From positions 13,894-77,893 of the forward strand of contig JBQTHM010000020.1 of NCBI GenBank assembly GCA_052389895.1: a DNA stretch of 64,000 nucleotides, in the 5' to 3' direction. A program made the position numbers and the translations under genes. Of the stretch, positions 23,999 to 33,446 are shown in pieces. This DNA comes from CAVVXX01 sp052389895 (GTDB lineage Bacteria; Pseudomonadota; Alphaproteobacteria; Micropepsales; Micropepsaceae). Position 1 is the first letter of the stretch; each line of letters opens with the position of its first letter. The notes beneath the pieces were generated by a model, which saw only the letters and a list, made by a program, of their open reading frames with translations, did no database searches and was not told the origin of the DNA.

Positions 23999-25282
23999 TT
24001 AATTTCTTAATGCCGGGAACGCATTCGCACCTGAATAAACCGCCTGGTCGCCGAGTTCCTCTTCGATGCGCAGCAACTGGTTGTATTTGGCCAGACGGTC
24101 GGAGCGCGAGAGCGAGCCCGTTTTGATCTGTCCGCAATTGGTGGCGACCGCAAGATCGGCGATTGTTGCATCCTCGGTTTCGCCCGAGCGGTGTGAGATG
24201 ACGGCACGATAGGCCGCGCGCTTCGCGGTCTCGATGGCGTCCAGCGTCTCAGTAAGCGTGCCGATCTGATTGAGTTTGATCAAAATGGCATTGGCCACAC
24301 CCTTCTGGATGCCTTTTTTCAGGATTGCGCTATTGGTGACGAAGATGTCATCGCCCACGAGCTGAATCTTGGCGCCGATGGCTTTGGTGAGTGCGGCCCA
24401 GCCCTCCCAATCTTCCTCGGCAAGCCCGTCCTCGATGGAAACGATCGGATAGCGAGAAATCAGGTTTTCATAGAACTTGATCATGCCGGCGCTATCCAGC
24501 GTCTTGCCTTCTCCTTCCAGAACATATTTGCCGCTCTTGAAAAACTCGCTTGAGGCGGGATCAAGCGCTAGCGCGATCTGATCGTCAGGTTTGTAGCCGG
24601 CTTTTTCGATGGCCTTGACAATGAAGCTCAATGCGTCGTCGGCCGACCTCACGTTGGGCGCGAACCCGCCCTCGTCACCTACATTCGTGTTGTGGCCAGC
24701 GTCATGCAGGAGTTTTTTCAGCGCGTGAAACGTTTCCGCGCCATAGCGCAGCGCCTCCGCGAATGTCGGCGCGCCAAGCGGCACGATCATGCATTCCTGG
24801 AAATCGAGCGCGTTGTCTGCGTGCGCGCCGCCATTGATCACGTTCATCAGCGGCACGGGCAGTGTTTGCGCCTTCGCGCCGCCGACATAGCGGTAAAGCG
24901 GCATGCCCGCGGCCGCGGCCGCCGCCTTCGCCACCGCAAGCGAGACACCGAGAATGGCATTGGCGCCGAGGCGCGACTTGTTTGGCGTGCCATCGAGCGT
25001 GCACAAAATGTTGTCGAGGCGAACTTGTTCTTCCGCTTCCAGGCCGCACACGGCGTCGAAGACTTCGCCGTTCACGGCATCGACGGCTTTCTTCACGCCC
25101 TTGCCGTCGTAGCGGGCGCCGCCATCGCGCAGCTCGACGGCCTCATGCTTGCCCGTGGATGCGCCCGAAGGAACAGCTGCGCGGCCGAACGCGCCATCCT
25201 CAAGCCGTACCTCCACTTCGACAGTGGGATTGCCGCGGCTGTCGAGAATTTCGCGGCCCACAACATCAACGATGGCCGTCAT
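23999..25282 (-). CDS. eno: enolase
   Basis: Interconverts 2-phosphoglycerate and phosphoenolpyruvate. 427 residues, full length. Signature segments include ILDSRGNPTVEVEVRLEDG, GAFGRAAVPSGASTGKHEA, the metal-binding IQLVGDDIFVTN, the catalytic lysine in ILIKLNQIGTLTET and SHRSGETED near the C-terminus. It is flanked by ftsB downstream and by the divergent MAPEG gene upstream. Confidence 0.97.
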   Translation of the reverse strand: MTAIVDVVGREILDSRGNPTVEVEVRLEDGAFGRAAVPSGASTGKHEAVELRDGGARYDGKGVKKAVDAVNGEVFDAVCGLEAEEQVRLDNILCTLDGTPNKSRLGANAILGVSLAVAKAAAAAAGMPLYRYVGGAKAQTLPVPLMNVINGGAHADNALDFQECMIVPLGAPTFAEALRYGAETFHALKKLLHDAGHNTNVGDEGGFAPNVRSADDALSFIVKAIEKAGYKPDDQIALALDPASSEFFKSGKYVLEGEGKTLDSAGMIKFYENLISRYPIVSIEDGLAEEDWEGWAALTKAIGAKIQLVGDDIFVTNSAILKKGIQKGVANAILIKLNQIGTLTETLDAIETAKRAAYRAVISHRSGETEDATIADLAVATNCGQIKTGSLSRSDRLAKYNQLLRIEEELGDQAVYSGANAFPALRN

Positions 25283-25375
25283 GGGAGCTCCGGAGGGTAG
25301 CGCCCCGTTCTAGGCTACGTGCGAAATGTCGGCAAGCATTACAATGCGCAATCGAGTCGGATCATTGGGGGCAAC

Positions 25376-25762
25376 ATGCCAATCGCTCAACTGCCTGCGA
25401 TCGTCACCGTTCTTGCTGTCGTGTTGACAGTCGCACTTGCCATGCGCGTTTCCTTGTTGCGCACGAAATTCAAGATCGACCCGCCCGCCCAGGCGGGCAA
25501 TCTCGTGTTCGAGCGTGCGCTGCGCATCCACGCTAACACGGTGGAAGCTATGGTCGTGTTTCTGCCCATGCTGTGGCTGGGCGCGACGCTTTACAGCGAA
25601 GTCATCGCGTTCTGGCTCGGCATCGCCTGGCTGGTCGGCCGCCTTGTCTACGCCGTCGGCTTCACCAAGAATCCGGCAAAACGCATACCGGGCTTCGTGA
25701 TCACCGCCCTTTCCGTTCTGGGGCTGCTGATCATCACCCTTATGGGTATAGGGATGCAGTAG
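25376..25762 (+). CDS. MAPEG-domain membrane protein
   Basis: 128 residues with four hydrophobic segments (AIVTVLAVVLTVALAM, VEAMVVFLPMLWLGATLY, VIAFWLGIAWLVGRLVYAVG, FVITALSVLGLLIITLMGIG). The segment FERALRIHANTVEAMVVFLP holds the Arg and Asn residues typical of the MAPEG family (membrane glutathione/eicosanoid enzymes and bacterial relatives). I start it at the ATG at 25376. It is the only plus-strand gene inside the long minus-strand block, and its end overlaps kdsA by 23 bp. Substrate unknown. Confidence 0.85.
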   Translation: MPIAQLPAIVTVLAVVLTVALAMRVSLLRTKFKIDPPAQAGNLVFERALRIHANTVEAMVVFLPMLWLGATLYSEVIAFWLGIAWLVGRLVYAVGFTKNPAKRIPGFVITALSVLGLLIITLMGIGMQ

Positions 25763-26594
25763 CGCGCTTCTTTGCTATCCGGTCGATTTCGCTCAGCTCG
25801 GAGAGTAGCGGCGGCAAATCCCTAAGCTTGATCATGTTTGGGCCATCGGACATGGCGTGGTCCGGGTCGTGATGCGTTTCCATGAACAGACTGGCGATGC
25901 CGACCGCCACGGCGGCACGCGCCAGCGTCGGCACAAATTCTCGCTGGCCGCCGGAACGATTGCCAAGACCGCCCGGCTGCTGGACGGAGTGCGTTGCATC
26001 GAACATCACCGGGCAGCCGAAACTCGCCATTATGGGCAACGCGCGCATGTCGGACACCAGCGTGTTGTAGCCGAAGCTCGCGCCGCGTTCGCACAGGATG
26101 ACATTCGGGTTGCCCGCGCCGGTAATTTTCTCCAGCAGATTTTTCATGTCCCAGGGCGCCATGAACTGTCCTTTCTTCACGTTCACGGGTTTGCCGGCCT
26201 TGGCGGCGGCAATCAATAGATCAGTTTGCCGGCACAGAAACGCTGGGATTTGAAGGATGTCGACGACTTCAGCCACCGGCTTGCAATGATCCTGTTCATG
26301 CACGTCGGTGATGATTGGAACTGCGTATTTTTCTTTGACTTCCGCGAATATCGGCAATGCTTTCGCGAGGCCCACGCCGCGCGGGCCGGAAATACTGGAG
26401 CGGTTCGCCTTGTCGAAGCTCGTCTTGAAGATGAACCCCAGCTTCAGCTTTGACATGACCTCCTTCAGCGCCGCCGCCATTTCGAGGGCGTGCTCGCGGC
26501 TTTCGAGGGCGCACGGGCCGGCCACGACCGAAAGCGGTTTTGCGTTTCCGATTTCGATGTTGGCGACACGAACCACGGAATTGGGATTGGTCAT
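25740..26594 (-). CDS. kdsA: 3-deoxy-8-phosphooctulonate synthase (Kdo-8-P synthase)
   Basis: Condenses arabinose-5-phosphate with phosphoenolpyruvate to Kdo-8-phosphate for the LPS inner core. 284 residues, family length. Landmarks are VVAGPCALES, FKTSFDKANRSSISGPRGVG, ITDVHEQDHC, IPAFLCRQTDLLIAAAKAG and VMFDATHSVQQPG. The gene follows pyrG and the RraA-like gene on the same strand. Confidence 0.96.
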   Translation of the reverse strand: MTNPNSVVRVANIEIGNAKPLSVVAGPCALESREHALEMAAALKEVMSKLKLGFIFKTSFDKANRSSISGPRGVGLAKALPIFAEVKEKYAVPIITDVHEQDHCKPVAEVVDILQIPAFLCRQTDLLIAAAKAGKPVNVKKGQFMAPWDMKNLLEKITGAGNPNVILCERGASFGYNTLVSDMRALPIMASFGCPVMFDATHSVQQPGGLGNRSGGQREFVPTLARAAVAVGIASLFMETHHDPDHAMSDGPNMIKLRDLPPLLSELSEIDRIAKKRATASLYP

Positions 26595-26629
26595 GGCGTA
26601 TTCCTACCGGTCAAAGCGCGGCAGGTCGA

Positions 26630-27328
26630 TCATTTCTTTGAGGCCTCGTAGCGGGCCTTTGTTTCCGGCGTCGGCGGATAAAGCTCCGTGAGCTTCACGC
26701 CCTTTTTAAGCTCGCCGACAAGCCAGTTTTCAAATCGCTCGTGCTCGGCGCCTTCCTTAACAACGTCACCGATGAAACCCCGCGGGATCACCACCGCGCC
26801 GTCGCCGTCCGCGACGATAATGTCATCCGGAAACACCGCCGCGCCGCCGCAACCGATAGGCTCGTTCCAGCCGACGAATGTCACGCCCGCGATCGAAGGT
26901 GGCGCGGCGGCGCCGTCGCACCAGGCGGGCAAGTCGCAGGCGGTGATCCCGGCCGCGTCGCGCACCGCTCCATCTGTAACAAGCGCCGCAACGCCGCGTG
27001 CGGCCATGCGCGAACATAGGATTTCTCCGAAGGCGCCCGCTGCGGTACAGCCGCCCGTGTCCGCAACAACGATACAGCCCTTCGGCATTTCTTCGATCGC
27101 CGCACGTGTCGATATGGGCGAAGCCCAGGATGCCGGCGTCGCAATATCCTCCCGCGCCGGAATAAACCGCATCGTGAATGCGCGTCCTACGACTCGCCCC
27201 TGGCCGGCACGCAACGGTTTCGGTCCACGCATCCAGATATGACGTAAACCCTTCTCCAGCAGGACCGTCGTGACGGTCGCCGTCGAGATTCGCTTCAGGC
27301 ATTCGACCAGCTCGGCGTCCGGCGCCAT
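26630..27328 (-). CDS. RraA-like family protein (demethylmenaquinone methyltransferase-like fold)
   Basis: About 232 residues. The core GCIVVADTGGCTAAGAFGEI and ALVTDGAVRDAAGI match the RraA/HMG-aldolase fold, with the DG-x2-RD motif that binds metal and substrate in aldolase-type members. Such proteins are either regulators of RNase E or 4-hydroxy-4-methyl-2-oxoglutarate/oxaloacetate lyases; the C-terminal extension past 200 residues favours the lyase-like side. The start overlaps the pyrG stop (GTG at 27331 or ATG at 27328), so translation is coupled to pyrG. Confidence 0.8.
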   Translation of the reverse strand: MAPDAELVECLKRISTATVTTVLLEKGLRHIWMRGPKPLRAGQGRVVGRAFTMRFIPAREDIATPASWASPISTRAAIEEMPKGCIVVADTGGCTAAGAFGEILCSRMAARGVAALVTDGAVRDAAGITACDLPAWCDGAAAPPSIAGVTFVGWNEPIGCGGAAVFPDDIIVADGDGAVVIPRGFIGDVVKEGAEHERFENWLVGELKKGVKLTELYPPTPETKARYEASKK

Positions 27329-28956
27329 CACACTAACCTGCTCTTATGCACGGCCGCTTCGATGAAGGACGCGAATAGCGGGTGCGGCGCCAGCGGCTTT
27401 GATTTCAGCTCGGGATGGAATTGCACGCCAATAAACCAGGGATGCCCGGGTATTTCCATGATTTCCGGCAGGCGCCCATCGGGCGACCACCCCGATACGA
27501 CCAACCCTTGCTCCGCGAGCTGCTTCGTGTATCCCGGATTCACTTCGTAGCGGTGGCGATGGCGCTCACTGATTTCGTTCGTGCCGTAGATCTGCGCCAC
27601 ATGGCTTCCAGGCTTCAGAATAGCGTGGTACGCGCCCAGCCGCATCGTGCCTCCGAGGTCGGACTTCTCGCTGCGCATTTCCAGCACATTACCTTTCACC
27701 CACTCGGTCATCAGCGAAATGACAGGATGCTTTGGCTTTGAAATTTCCGTTGAGCCCGCACCTTCCAACCCGGCCAGATCGCGCGCTACCTCAATAACCG
27801 CCATGTGCAGCCCGTAGCAAATGCCAAAAAATGGCACTTTTCGGTCTCGGGCGAATTTGACGGCCGCGATCTTGCCCTCGGTACCGCGCTCACCGAAGCC
27901 ACCCGGCACAAGGATGCCGTTCATCTCTTCGAGATAGACCGCGGCATCATCTTTCTCGAACACCTCGGATTCGATCCAGTCCACGTCCACGCGCACATTG
28001 TTGGCCAGCCCGCCATGCGTGAGCGCCTCCATCAAGGACTTGTATGAATCCTTGACCGCCATGTACTTGCCGACCACCGCTATTCTCACCTCGCCTTCCG
28101 GCTTGGTCACGCGCTCGACGACATGCTTCCACCGGGTGAGGTCCGGCGGCGGCGCGCTTTCGATGCCGAACACTCTCAGTACCTGCGTGTCGAAGCCTTC
28201 ATCGTGATAGCGGATCGGTGCTTCATAAATTGTTTCGAGATTTATGGCTGGAATGACGCGCTCGGGCCGCACGTTGCAAAACAGCGCAATTTTGCGGCGG
28301 TCATCGCTGGGAATAGGCTTGTCGGAACGGCACAGTAATACATCGGGCTGGATGCCGATACCGCGCAGCTCCTTGACCGAATGCTGGGTGGGCTTAGTTT
28401 TCAGTTCTCCCGCACTCGTGATGAATGGCACCAATGTCAGATGCACGTAACACACGCGATCGGGGCCGAGCTCGTTGCCAAGCTGGCGAATGGCCTCGAA
28501 GAACGGCAGCCCCTCAATGTCGCCAACCGTGCCGCCGATCTCGCAGAGCAGGAAATCGTGGTCCTGCTCGCCACGCATGATGAATTCCTTGATGGCATCA
28601 GTGACGTGGGGAATCACCTGCACCGTGCGGCCGAGATACAGCCCTTGGCGCTCCTTGTTGATGATCTGCTGATAGATCTGGCCTGCCGTGACGTTGTCGG
28701 TTTTTGACGAGGCAACGCCCGTAAACCGTTCATAGTGCCCAAGATCGAGGTCGGTTTCCGCGCCATCGTCGGTCACGTAAACCTCGCCGTGCTGATAGGG
28801 CGACATCGTTCCGGGATCGACATTCAGATAGGGGTCCAGCTTCCGCAAACGCACGGTGTAGCCGCGCGCCTGCAAAAGCGCGCCCAAAGCCGCAGAAGCG
28901 AGCCCTTTCCCAAGAGAGGAGACCACGCCGCCGGTGATAAAGATCAACCGCGCCAT
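27328..28956 (-). CDS. pyrG: CTP synthase
   Basis: Aminates UTP to CTP using glutamine. 542 residues, full length. The synthase domain starts MARLIFITGGVVSSLGKGLA with the ATP-binding loop, then QHGEVYVTDDGAETDLDLGH. The C-terminal class I glutaminase has its cysteine in FFGICYGLHMAVIE and the His-Glu pair in GVQFHPELKSKP. It follows secG on the same strand, a conserved alphaproteobacterial order. Confidence 0.97.
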   Translation of the reverse strand: MARLIFITGGVVSSLGKGLASAALGALLQARGYTVRLRKLDPYLNVDPGTMSPYQHGEVYVTDDGAETDLDLGHYERFTGVASSKTDNVTAGQIYQQIINKERQGLYLGRTVQVIPHVTDAIKEFIMRGEQDHDFLLCEIGGTVGDIEGLPFFEAIRQLGNELGPDRVCYVHLTLVPFITSAGELKTKPTQHSVKELRGIGIQPDVLLCRSDKPIPSDDRRKIALFCNVRPERVIPAINLETIYEAPIRYHDEGFDTQVLRVFGIESAPPPDLTRWKHVVERVTKPEGEVRIAVVGKYMAVKDSYKSLMEALTHGGLANNVRVDVDWIESEVFEKDDAAVYLEEMNGILVPGGFGERGTEGKIAAVKFARDRKVPFFGICYGLHMAVIEVARDLAGLEGAGSTEISKPKHPVISLMTEWVKGNVLEMRSEKSDLGGTMRLGAYHAILKPGSHVAQIYGTNEISERHRHRYEVNPGYTKQLAEQGLVVSGWSPDGRLPEIMEIPGHPWFIGVQFHPELKSKPLAPHPLFASFIEAAVHKSRLV

Positions 28957-29025
28957 GGGAGGCCACCATAAGCAGAAGCCAAGCGCCCGCTCAAGCGCTT
29001 TGTTCCGTCAACCGGAAAGCCAAGT

Positions 29026-29430
29026 TTAGCGTGAGGGAGGAACGCTGGGCGGTTGCGGCGCCGGTTGGGTTGGTGCTGGTGCGGGCGTGGCCGGAGCGGG
29101 AATCAATGGTGATTGCCCTTCCCGGGGACGTTGGCCGATGGGAACGGTTTGCCCGGCTGGCTGCGTCGCGCCGGTATCGAGAATTGAGCGCGTCTTGTTC
29201 GCCTGAAGAACCATGATGTTAAGCAAAATGCTGATAACGAAGAATGCCGCCGCAAGGAAAGCAGTCGTGCGGGTAAGTGTCGTGGCAGCGCCCCGCTGGC
29301 TGAAGAGTCCGCCCAGTCCCGAGCCGCTGCCGCCAATTCCGAGCGCGCCCCCTTCGGACCGCTGGAGCAGAACCACAACGATCAGCGCGGCGGCAATAAG
29401 CAGGTCCAAAATCAACAAAACATTTTGCAT
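29026..29430 (-). CDS. secG: preprotein translocase subunit SecG
   Basis: 134 residues. Two membrane segments (LLILDLLIAAALIVVVLLQR and TAFLAAAFFVISILLNIMVL) enclose the family motif QRSEGGALGIGGSGSGLGGL. A long Pro/Gln/Ala-rich C-terminal tail follows, common in alphaproteobacteria. It is part of the SecYEG channel. The order tpiA-secG-pyrG is conserved, but here another gene lies between tpiA and secG. Confidence 0.93.
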   Translation of the reverse strand: MQNVLLILDLLIAAALIVVVLLQRSEGGALGIGGSGSGLGGLFSQRGAATTLTRTTAFLAAAFFVISILLNIMVLQANKTRSILDTGATQPAGQTVPIGQRPREGQSPLIPAPATPAPAPTQPAPQPPSVPPSR

Positions 29431-29490
29431 GAGCGTCGCCCGACTAGCGCGGGGGCTGCATAGACGAAATGGCGAGCTAAAGGAAGGCCC

Positions 29491-30480
29491 TCAGGCCATG
29501 TAGGCCGTATGGCGCACGTCGAAGCGGGCGGCAATTGCGTCCAATTCCGCTACGAATTCTCCCTCGTCTGTATTGCGTGAAAACATCTGTCCGAGTGTAA
29601 GCGCCGAATGCCCCAGAAGATGTAGCATTGGCGCAAGCGCCGGCGCATGAGTAGGATTACCTTCCGAATTGAACTCAAGCATTCCGCCGATCGCTTGGGC
29701 GCAGTTCTCGATGGAGTCGCACCACTTCGATGCCAGCTTCTGATCCGTATCGCCCGCGCGGCGGCTGATTTCGCCGGCGAGCTGGGACATTTGCTCCAGC
29801 ATGTCCGAAAGAGAGCGTGAATCCAATGCGCGTCGCTCAATCAGTCTCCATTGAAGACAAAGCTGAATTGCATCCCGCTTCATCTTTTCGGACTCGATGA
29901 CCTCCTTGGCTTTTGCGATCGCATCGGCGATCGTGGCGTCCAAATCCGGAATGCTGTTCATCGCTTTCATGCGCAGCGAGTTCGGCGCTTCGAACAAGCT
30001 TCCTTTGTCATCCGGACGTGGGTCTCGGCGGCGGTCCGGCCCTATGTAGTCGGACGTGACAACAAAGTTCTTGCGTCGCTCCGTGTGCATGCGCAGCCGT
30101 TCGGCGAGCAGGGACGTTGAAAACGGACGCGCTAGCAAGTCGTCTGCACCCGCATTGATTGCATGGGCGATCAGTGTCCCGTCTCTGCGCCACGTCGCCA
30201 GCACCACAACTACAAACGGGTTCGTTCCAATCTTACCCCGACGCAAGTCCTGAAAAAGGGAACACAGTTCGCTCTCACTCCCGCCGAGCTCCGCAATCAA
30301 AAGGTCCGGTGTGCGGGTGCCGAGGCGCTCAATGAACCCGTTGAGAACGCTCAGAACCTCAGTATTGCCAAATCCAATCGCCTGTAATGACGCACGCAAT
30401 GACTCCCCATTAGCCGGAATTGGGTCAAAAAGAACGGCCTCGGCGTTCGTGAATTGCAGCGATGCGCTCACGCCCTTCAT
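29491..30480 (-). CDS. receiver-like domain protein with degenerate phosphoacceptor site
   Basis: About 329 residues. The N-terminal ~125 residues have a response-regulator fold (AVLFDPIPANGESLRASLQA, INAGADDLLARPFSTSLLAE). The usual phosphoacceptor Asp position reads DLLIAELGG, with Glu, and the conserved Lys reads Arg (ARPF), so ordinary phosphotransfer is unlikely. The motif YIGPDRRRDPR follows, known from alphaproteobacterial receiver proteins. The C-terminal half is helical with no domain I recognise. The start is uncertain (30480 or 30501). Confidence 0.7.
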   Translation of the reverse strand: MKGVSASLQFTNAEAVLFDPIPANGESLRASLQAIGFGNTEVLSVLNGFIERLGTRTPDLLIAELGGSESELCSLFQDLRRGKIGTNPFVVVVLATWRRDGTLIAHAINAGADDLLARPFSTSLLAERLRMHTERRKNFVVTSDYIGPDRRRDPRPDDKGSLFEAPNSLRMKAMNSIPDLDATIADAIAKAKEVIESEKMKRDAIQLCLQWRLIERRALDSRSLSDMLEQMSQLAGEISRRAGDTDQKLASKWCDSIENCAQAIGGMLEFNSEGNPTHAPALAPMLHLLGHSALTLGQMFSRNTDEGEFVAELDAIAARFDVRHTAYMA

Positions 30481-30709
30481 CCCTTGCTTATCGCACCGCA
30501 TGCAGTATCACGCGTGCGTTTAAGCCGGAGTGGCGGCAAATCCGAAAAATTGCTAAAAATCGAAAATTAATAATGCATTTGCCGTAACGGAATGATGTGA
30601 AATTTGTCGATCGTGGCGGCTGTTTTGCCTGCAGTAATCGCTGGCGACTGCGCGCTTGGGGGTCGGCTTTGAACGCGCCCCGACAGTTCGTTTCTTTCCG
30701 CCCGAAACG

Positions 30710-31459
30710 CTATCGCGTTGGCGCCGCGCGAATGATCCCGAGAAAATCCGATGCCTTGATGCTCGCGCCGCCCACGAGCGCGCCATCAACGTTTGCAATC
30801 GAGAGAAGCTCTTTCGCGTTCGCGGGCTTGACTGATCCCCCGTAAAGAATGCGGATTTTTGCCGCTTCAACGCCAAATCTCTTGTCCAAAGCATCGCGTG
30901 CCGCCGCGTGCATCTCGGCGATCTGTGCGTTTGTCGGTGTGCGCCCGGTGCCGATGGCCCAAACGGGCTCGTAAGCCACAATCAGGCTTTGCGCGGGGAA
31001 GCCGGAGGGGACGCTGCGCCCCAACTGAGAGGTGACGACAGAAACCGCTTTCTTAGCGTCTCGCTGCTCTTCGGTCTCGCCGACACAGACGATAGCGGTG
31101 AGCCCCGCCCGGTTCGCGGCCGCCGCCTTGGCAGCCACTTCTGCACTGCTTTCGCCGTGGTATTGGCGCCGTTCGGAATGACCTACGATAACGTGCGTAG
31201 CCCCTGCGTCCCTCAGCATCTCGGCCGAAAGGTCGCCCGTGAATGCCCCTGCCGGTTCGGGATGACAATCCTGGGCGCCAATAGCCAGACGCCCCACCGT
31301 TATCGCGCGCGCTGCTTCGGCGATGAGCGTGGCTGGGGGGCATATGAGCACCGCCGAATGGGCCGGTTGCTCACTCAGAGCGCGGTCCAGCGCGCGGATT
31401 TCTGCGAGCGCCGCCCGTAAGCCGTTCATTTTCCAGTTGCCGGCGATCAGCTGTCGCAT
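30710..31459 (-). CDS. tpiA: triosephosphate isomerase
   Basis: Interconverts dihydroxyacetone phosphate and glyceraldehyde 3-phosphate. 249 residues. The N-terminal RQLIAGNWKMNG contains the catalytic lysine, HVIVGHSERR the catalytic histidine, and VAYEPVWAIGTGRTP the catalytic glutamate; ILYGGSVKPAN is the phosphate loop. I use the ATG at 31459, where similarity starts. It is divergent from ppiD. The 230 bp after its stop hold no gene or clear terminator. Confidence 0.96.
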   Translation of the reverse strand: MRQLIAGNWKMNGLRAALAEIRALDRALSEQPAHSAVLICPPATLIAEAARAITVGRLAIGAQDCHPEPAGAFTGDLSAEMLRDAGATHVIVGHSERRQYHGESSAEVAAKAAAANRAGLTAIVCVGETEEQRDAKKAVSVVTSQLGRSVPSGFPAQSLIVAYEPVWAIGTGRTPTNAQIAEMHAAARDALDKRFGVEAAKIRILYGGSVKPANAKELLSIANVDGALVGGASIKASDFLGIIRAAPTR

Positions 31460-31546
31460 CAAACCGTTCCGCCCCGCCATAACTTGCCCGCAAGGGCGCC
31501 CCTCCCTATCATTCGCAACCATTTAAAGCCAACGCACGCGAACCCC

Positions 31547-33436
31547 ATGCTCCAAGCGCTCCGCAAAAGCACAAAATCCTGGGCGGCCAAAGGGCTATTG
31601 CTTGTCTTGGCCGCGGCCTTCGGTTTGTGGGGTATCAGCGACATTTTCCGTGGCGGGTCTCTGGAAAACACGGTGGCGTCCATCGGTGACTTCGAAATTT
31701 CCGTGGCCGAATTCGATCGTCAATTGCGCAGTGAGATCCGTAATCAGAGCAGTCGGCTTGGGACCGACATCACGCTCGAGGAGGCGCGCAACCTGGGCCT
31801 TACACAGGTCGTCCTCGATGAAATGATGGATCGCACGGCTCTGGACGTTGAAGTCGCCAAACTCGGCCTGACTGTTGATGACGACACTGTCGTAATCGCG
31901 ATCCGCTCTATGCCGCAGTTTCAGGCCCCCGGCGGAACCTTCAGCCGCGCCCTGTTCCAGGAAGTCCTGAGTCAAAACGGGTTCAACGAGCAGACATTCG
32001 AGTTGGGCATGCGTCGCGACATGGCGCGCACGCAACTGGTCGGTTCCATAGCCAATTGGTTCGCAGTGTCGCCAACTATGGCGAGCATTTACTACACATA
32101 CCGGAATCAGCGCCGCACGATGGAATACGTAGTGCTGACACCGGCACCCATGGGCGCCGTGCGCGCGCCAAGCGAGTCCGACCTTGTTGCGTATTATCGG
32201 GCAAACGCCGGCCGTTTCAGCACGCCGGAATACCGTGAACTCGAATACGTGCCGATCGAGGTCGAACAATTCATCGCCCAGGTGGCGGTGTCCGAGGAGG
32301 AGCTGAAAAAGGAATACGAGACAAACAGGGAAACTTACATTCAGCCGGAGCGGCGCGACATCGAGCAGATTGCATTTCCTTCGCGAGAGACCGCTGAAGC
32401 AGCCCACCGCAGAATGAGCGCTGGCGGAAGTTTTATCGAGGTTGCGCGCGGGATGGGTCTTAGCGAAGAAGACCTCAAGCTCGGCACGTTTGCAAAAAGC
32501 GGTCTCGACGAACGCCTCGCCGATTCGGCGTTTTCCATTCGGGAGGGCGAGATAACGCGGCCCGTGCAAGGCCCATTCGGCTGGGTGATTTTGCGCGTTA
32601 CCAAGGTCACGCCCGGAGTGAACAGGACATTCGAGGAACTGCGTGAAACCCTCCGGAATCAGCTGGCCAAGGGCCGCGCCACGGAAATTGCAATTGAAGC
32701 CGCAAATGCGTTCGAGGACGCCCGTGCCGGAGGCGGGTCCCTTTCCGAGGCGGCCCAACAAAGCGGGCTCAAGGCAATTCACATACCTGCGGTGGACCGC
32801 AACGGATTTGCGCCGGACGGCAACAAGGTAAGTCTTCCGAATGCCGCCAAATTTTTGCCCCAAGTGTTTGCTGCCGAGCCCGGTGAAGAAGGGGACACAA
32901 TCCAGGCGGATGATGAACATACTTATGCGATCCGCATTGTCGGCGTACGGCCGCCAAGTCCAAAGCCCCTCGAGCAAATTCGCGATCAAGTCTCCCAGCA
33001 GTGGCGTGACGCCGAGCGCGCGAAAGCCTTAGCCGCGCGCGCCAAAACACTTGCCCAACAGGCGCAGTCGCGTGGAAGCCTTTCCAGTGTTGCTCAAGCC
33101 CTTGGCGCGCAACTGGCAACAAGCGAACCGCTGCGCCGCGATTCGGCCAGTGAAACATTTTCCGCACCTGTTCTGGCAGAATTGTTTTCTTCTCCCTCCG
33201 AAAAAGCCGTGTACGGCCCACTCGCGAAGGGCGAAGGCTATGTGATTGCGCGAGTGACCTCGGTACAAAATCCCGATCCCAATACCGATAAAGCCGGCTA
33301 CCAGGAAAATACCCGCCAACTCGCGCAGTTCGTGGTTGGTGATTTGATCGAGTCCCTGTCCGAGTCGCTCCGTGTTGAGGCGGGCAGGACCATCAATCAG
33401 GCGGCTTACAATCGTGTCATTGGCGGATCGCAATGA
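31547..33436 (+). CDS. ppiD: periplasmic folding chaperone / peptidylprolyl isomerase (PpiD-SurA type)
   Basis: 629 residues. A single N-terminal membrane anchor (GLLLVLAAAFGLWGISDIFRG) precedes a SurA-like chaperone domain with the motif VASIGDFEISVAEFDRQLR. A parvulin-type domain (RDIEQIAFPSRETAEAAHRR ... FGWVILRVTKVTPG) and a C-terminal region follow. It acts in the periplasm on secreted proteins. The ATG at 31547 was chosen over an upstream one at 31484 because it directly precedes the anchor. trpE follows after 10 bp, so they are co-transcribed. Confidence 0.88.
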   Translation: MLQALRKSTKSWAAKGLLLVLAAAFGLWGISDIFRGGSLENTVASIGDFEISVAEFDRQLRSEIRNQSSRLGTDITLEEARNLGLTQVVLDEMMDRTALDVEVAKLGLTVDDDTVVIAIRSMPQFQAPGGTFSRALFQEVLSQNGFNEQTFELGMRRDMARTQLVGSIANWFAVSPTMASIYYTYRNQRRTMEYVVLTPAPMGAVRAPSESDLVAYYRANAGRFSTPEYRELEYVPIEVEQFIAQVAVSEEELKKEYETNRETYIQPERRDIEQIAFPSRETAEAAHRRMSAGGSFIEVARGMGLSEEDLKLGTFAKSGLDERLADSAFSIREGEITRPVQGPFGWVILRVTKVTPGVNRTFEELRETLRNQLAKGRATEIAIEAANAFEDARAGGGSLSEAAQQSGLKAIHIPAVDRNGFAPDGNKVSLPNAAKFLPQVFAAEPGEEGDTIQADDEHTYAIRIVGVRPPSPKPLEQIRDQVSQQWRDAERAKALAARAKTLAQQAQSRGSLSSVAQALGAQLATSEPLRRDSASETFSAPVLAELFSSPSEKAVYGPLAKGEGYVIARVTSVQNPDPNTDKAGYQENTRQLAQFVVGDLIESLSESLRVEAGRTINQAAYNRVIGGSQ

Positions 33437-33446
33437 ACGACCCGCC

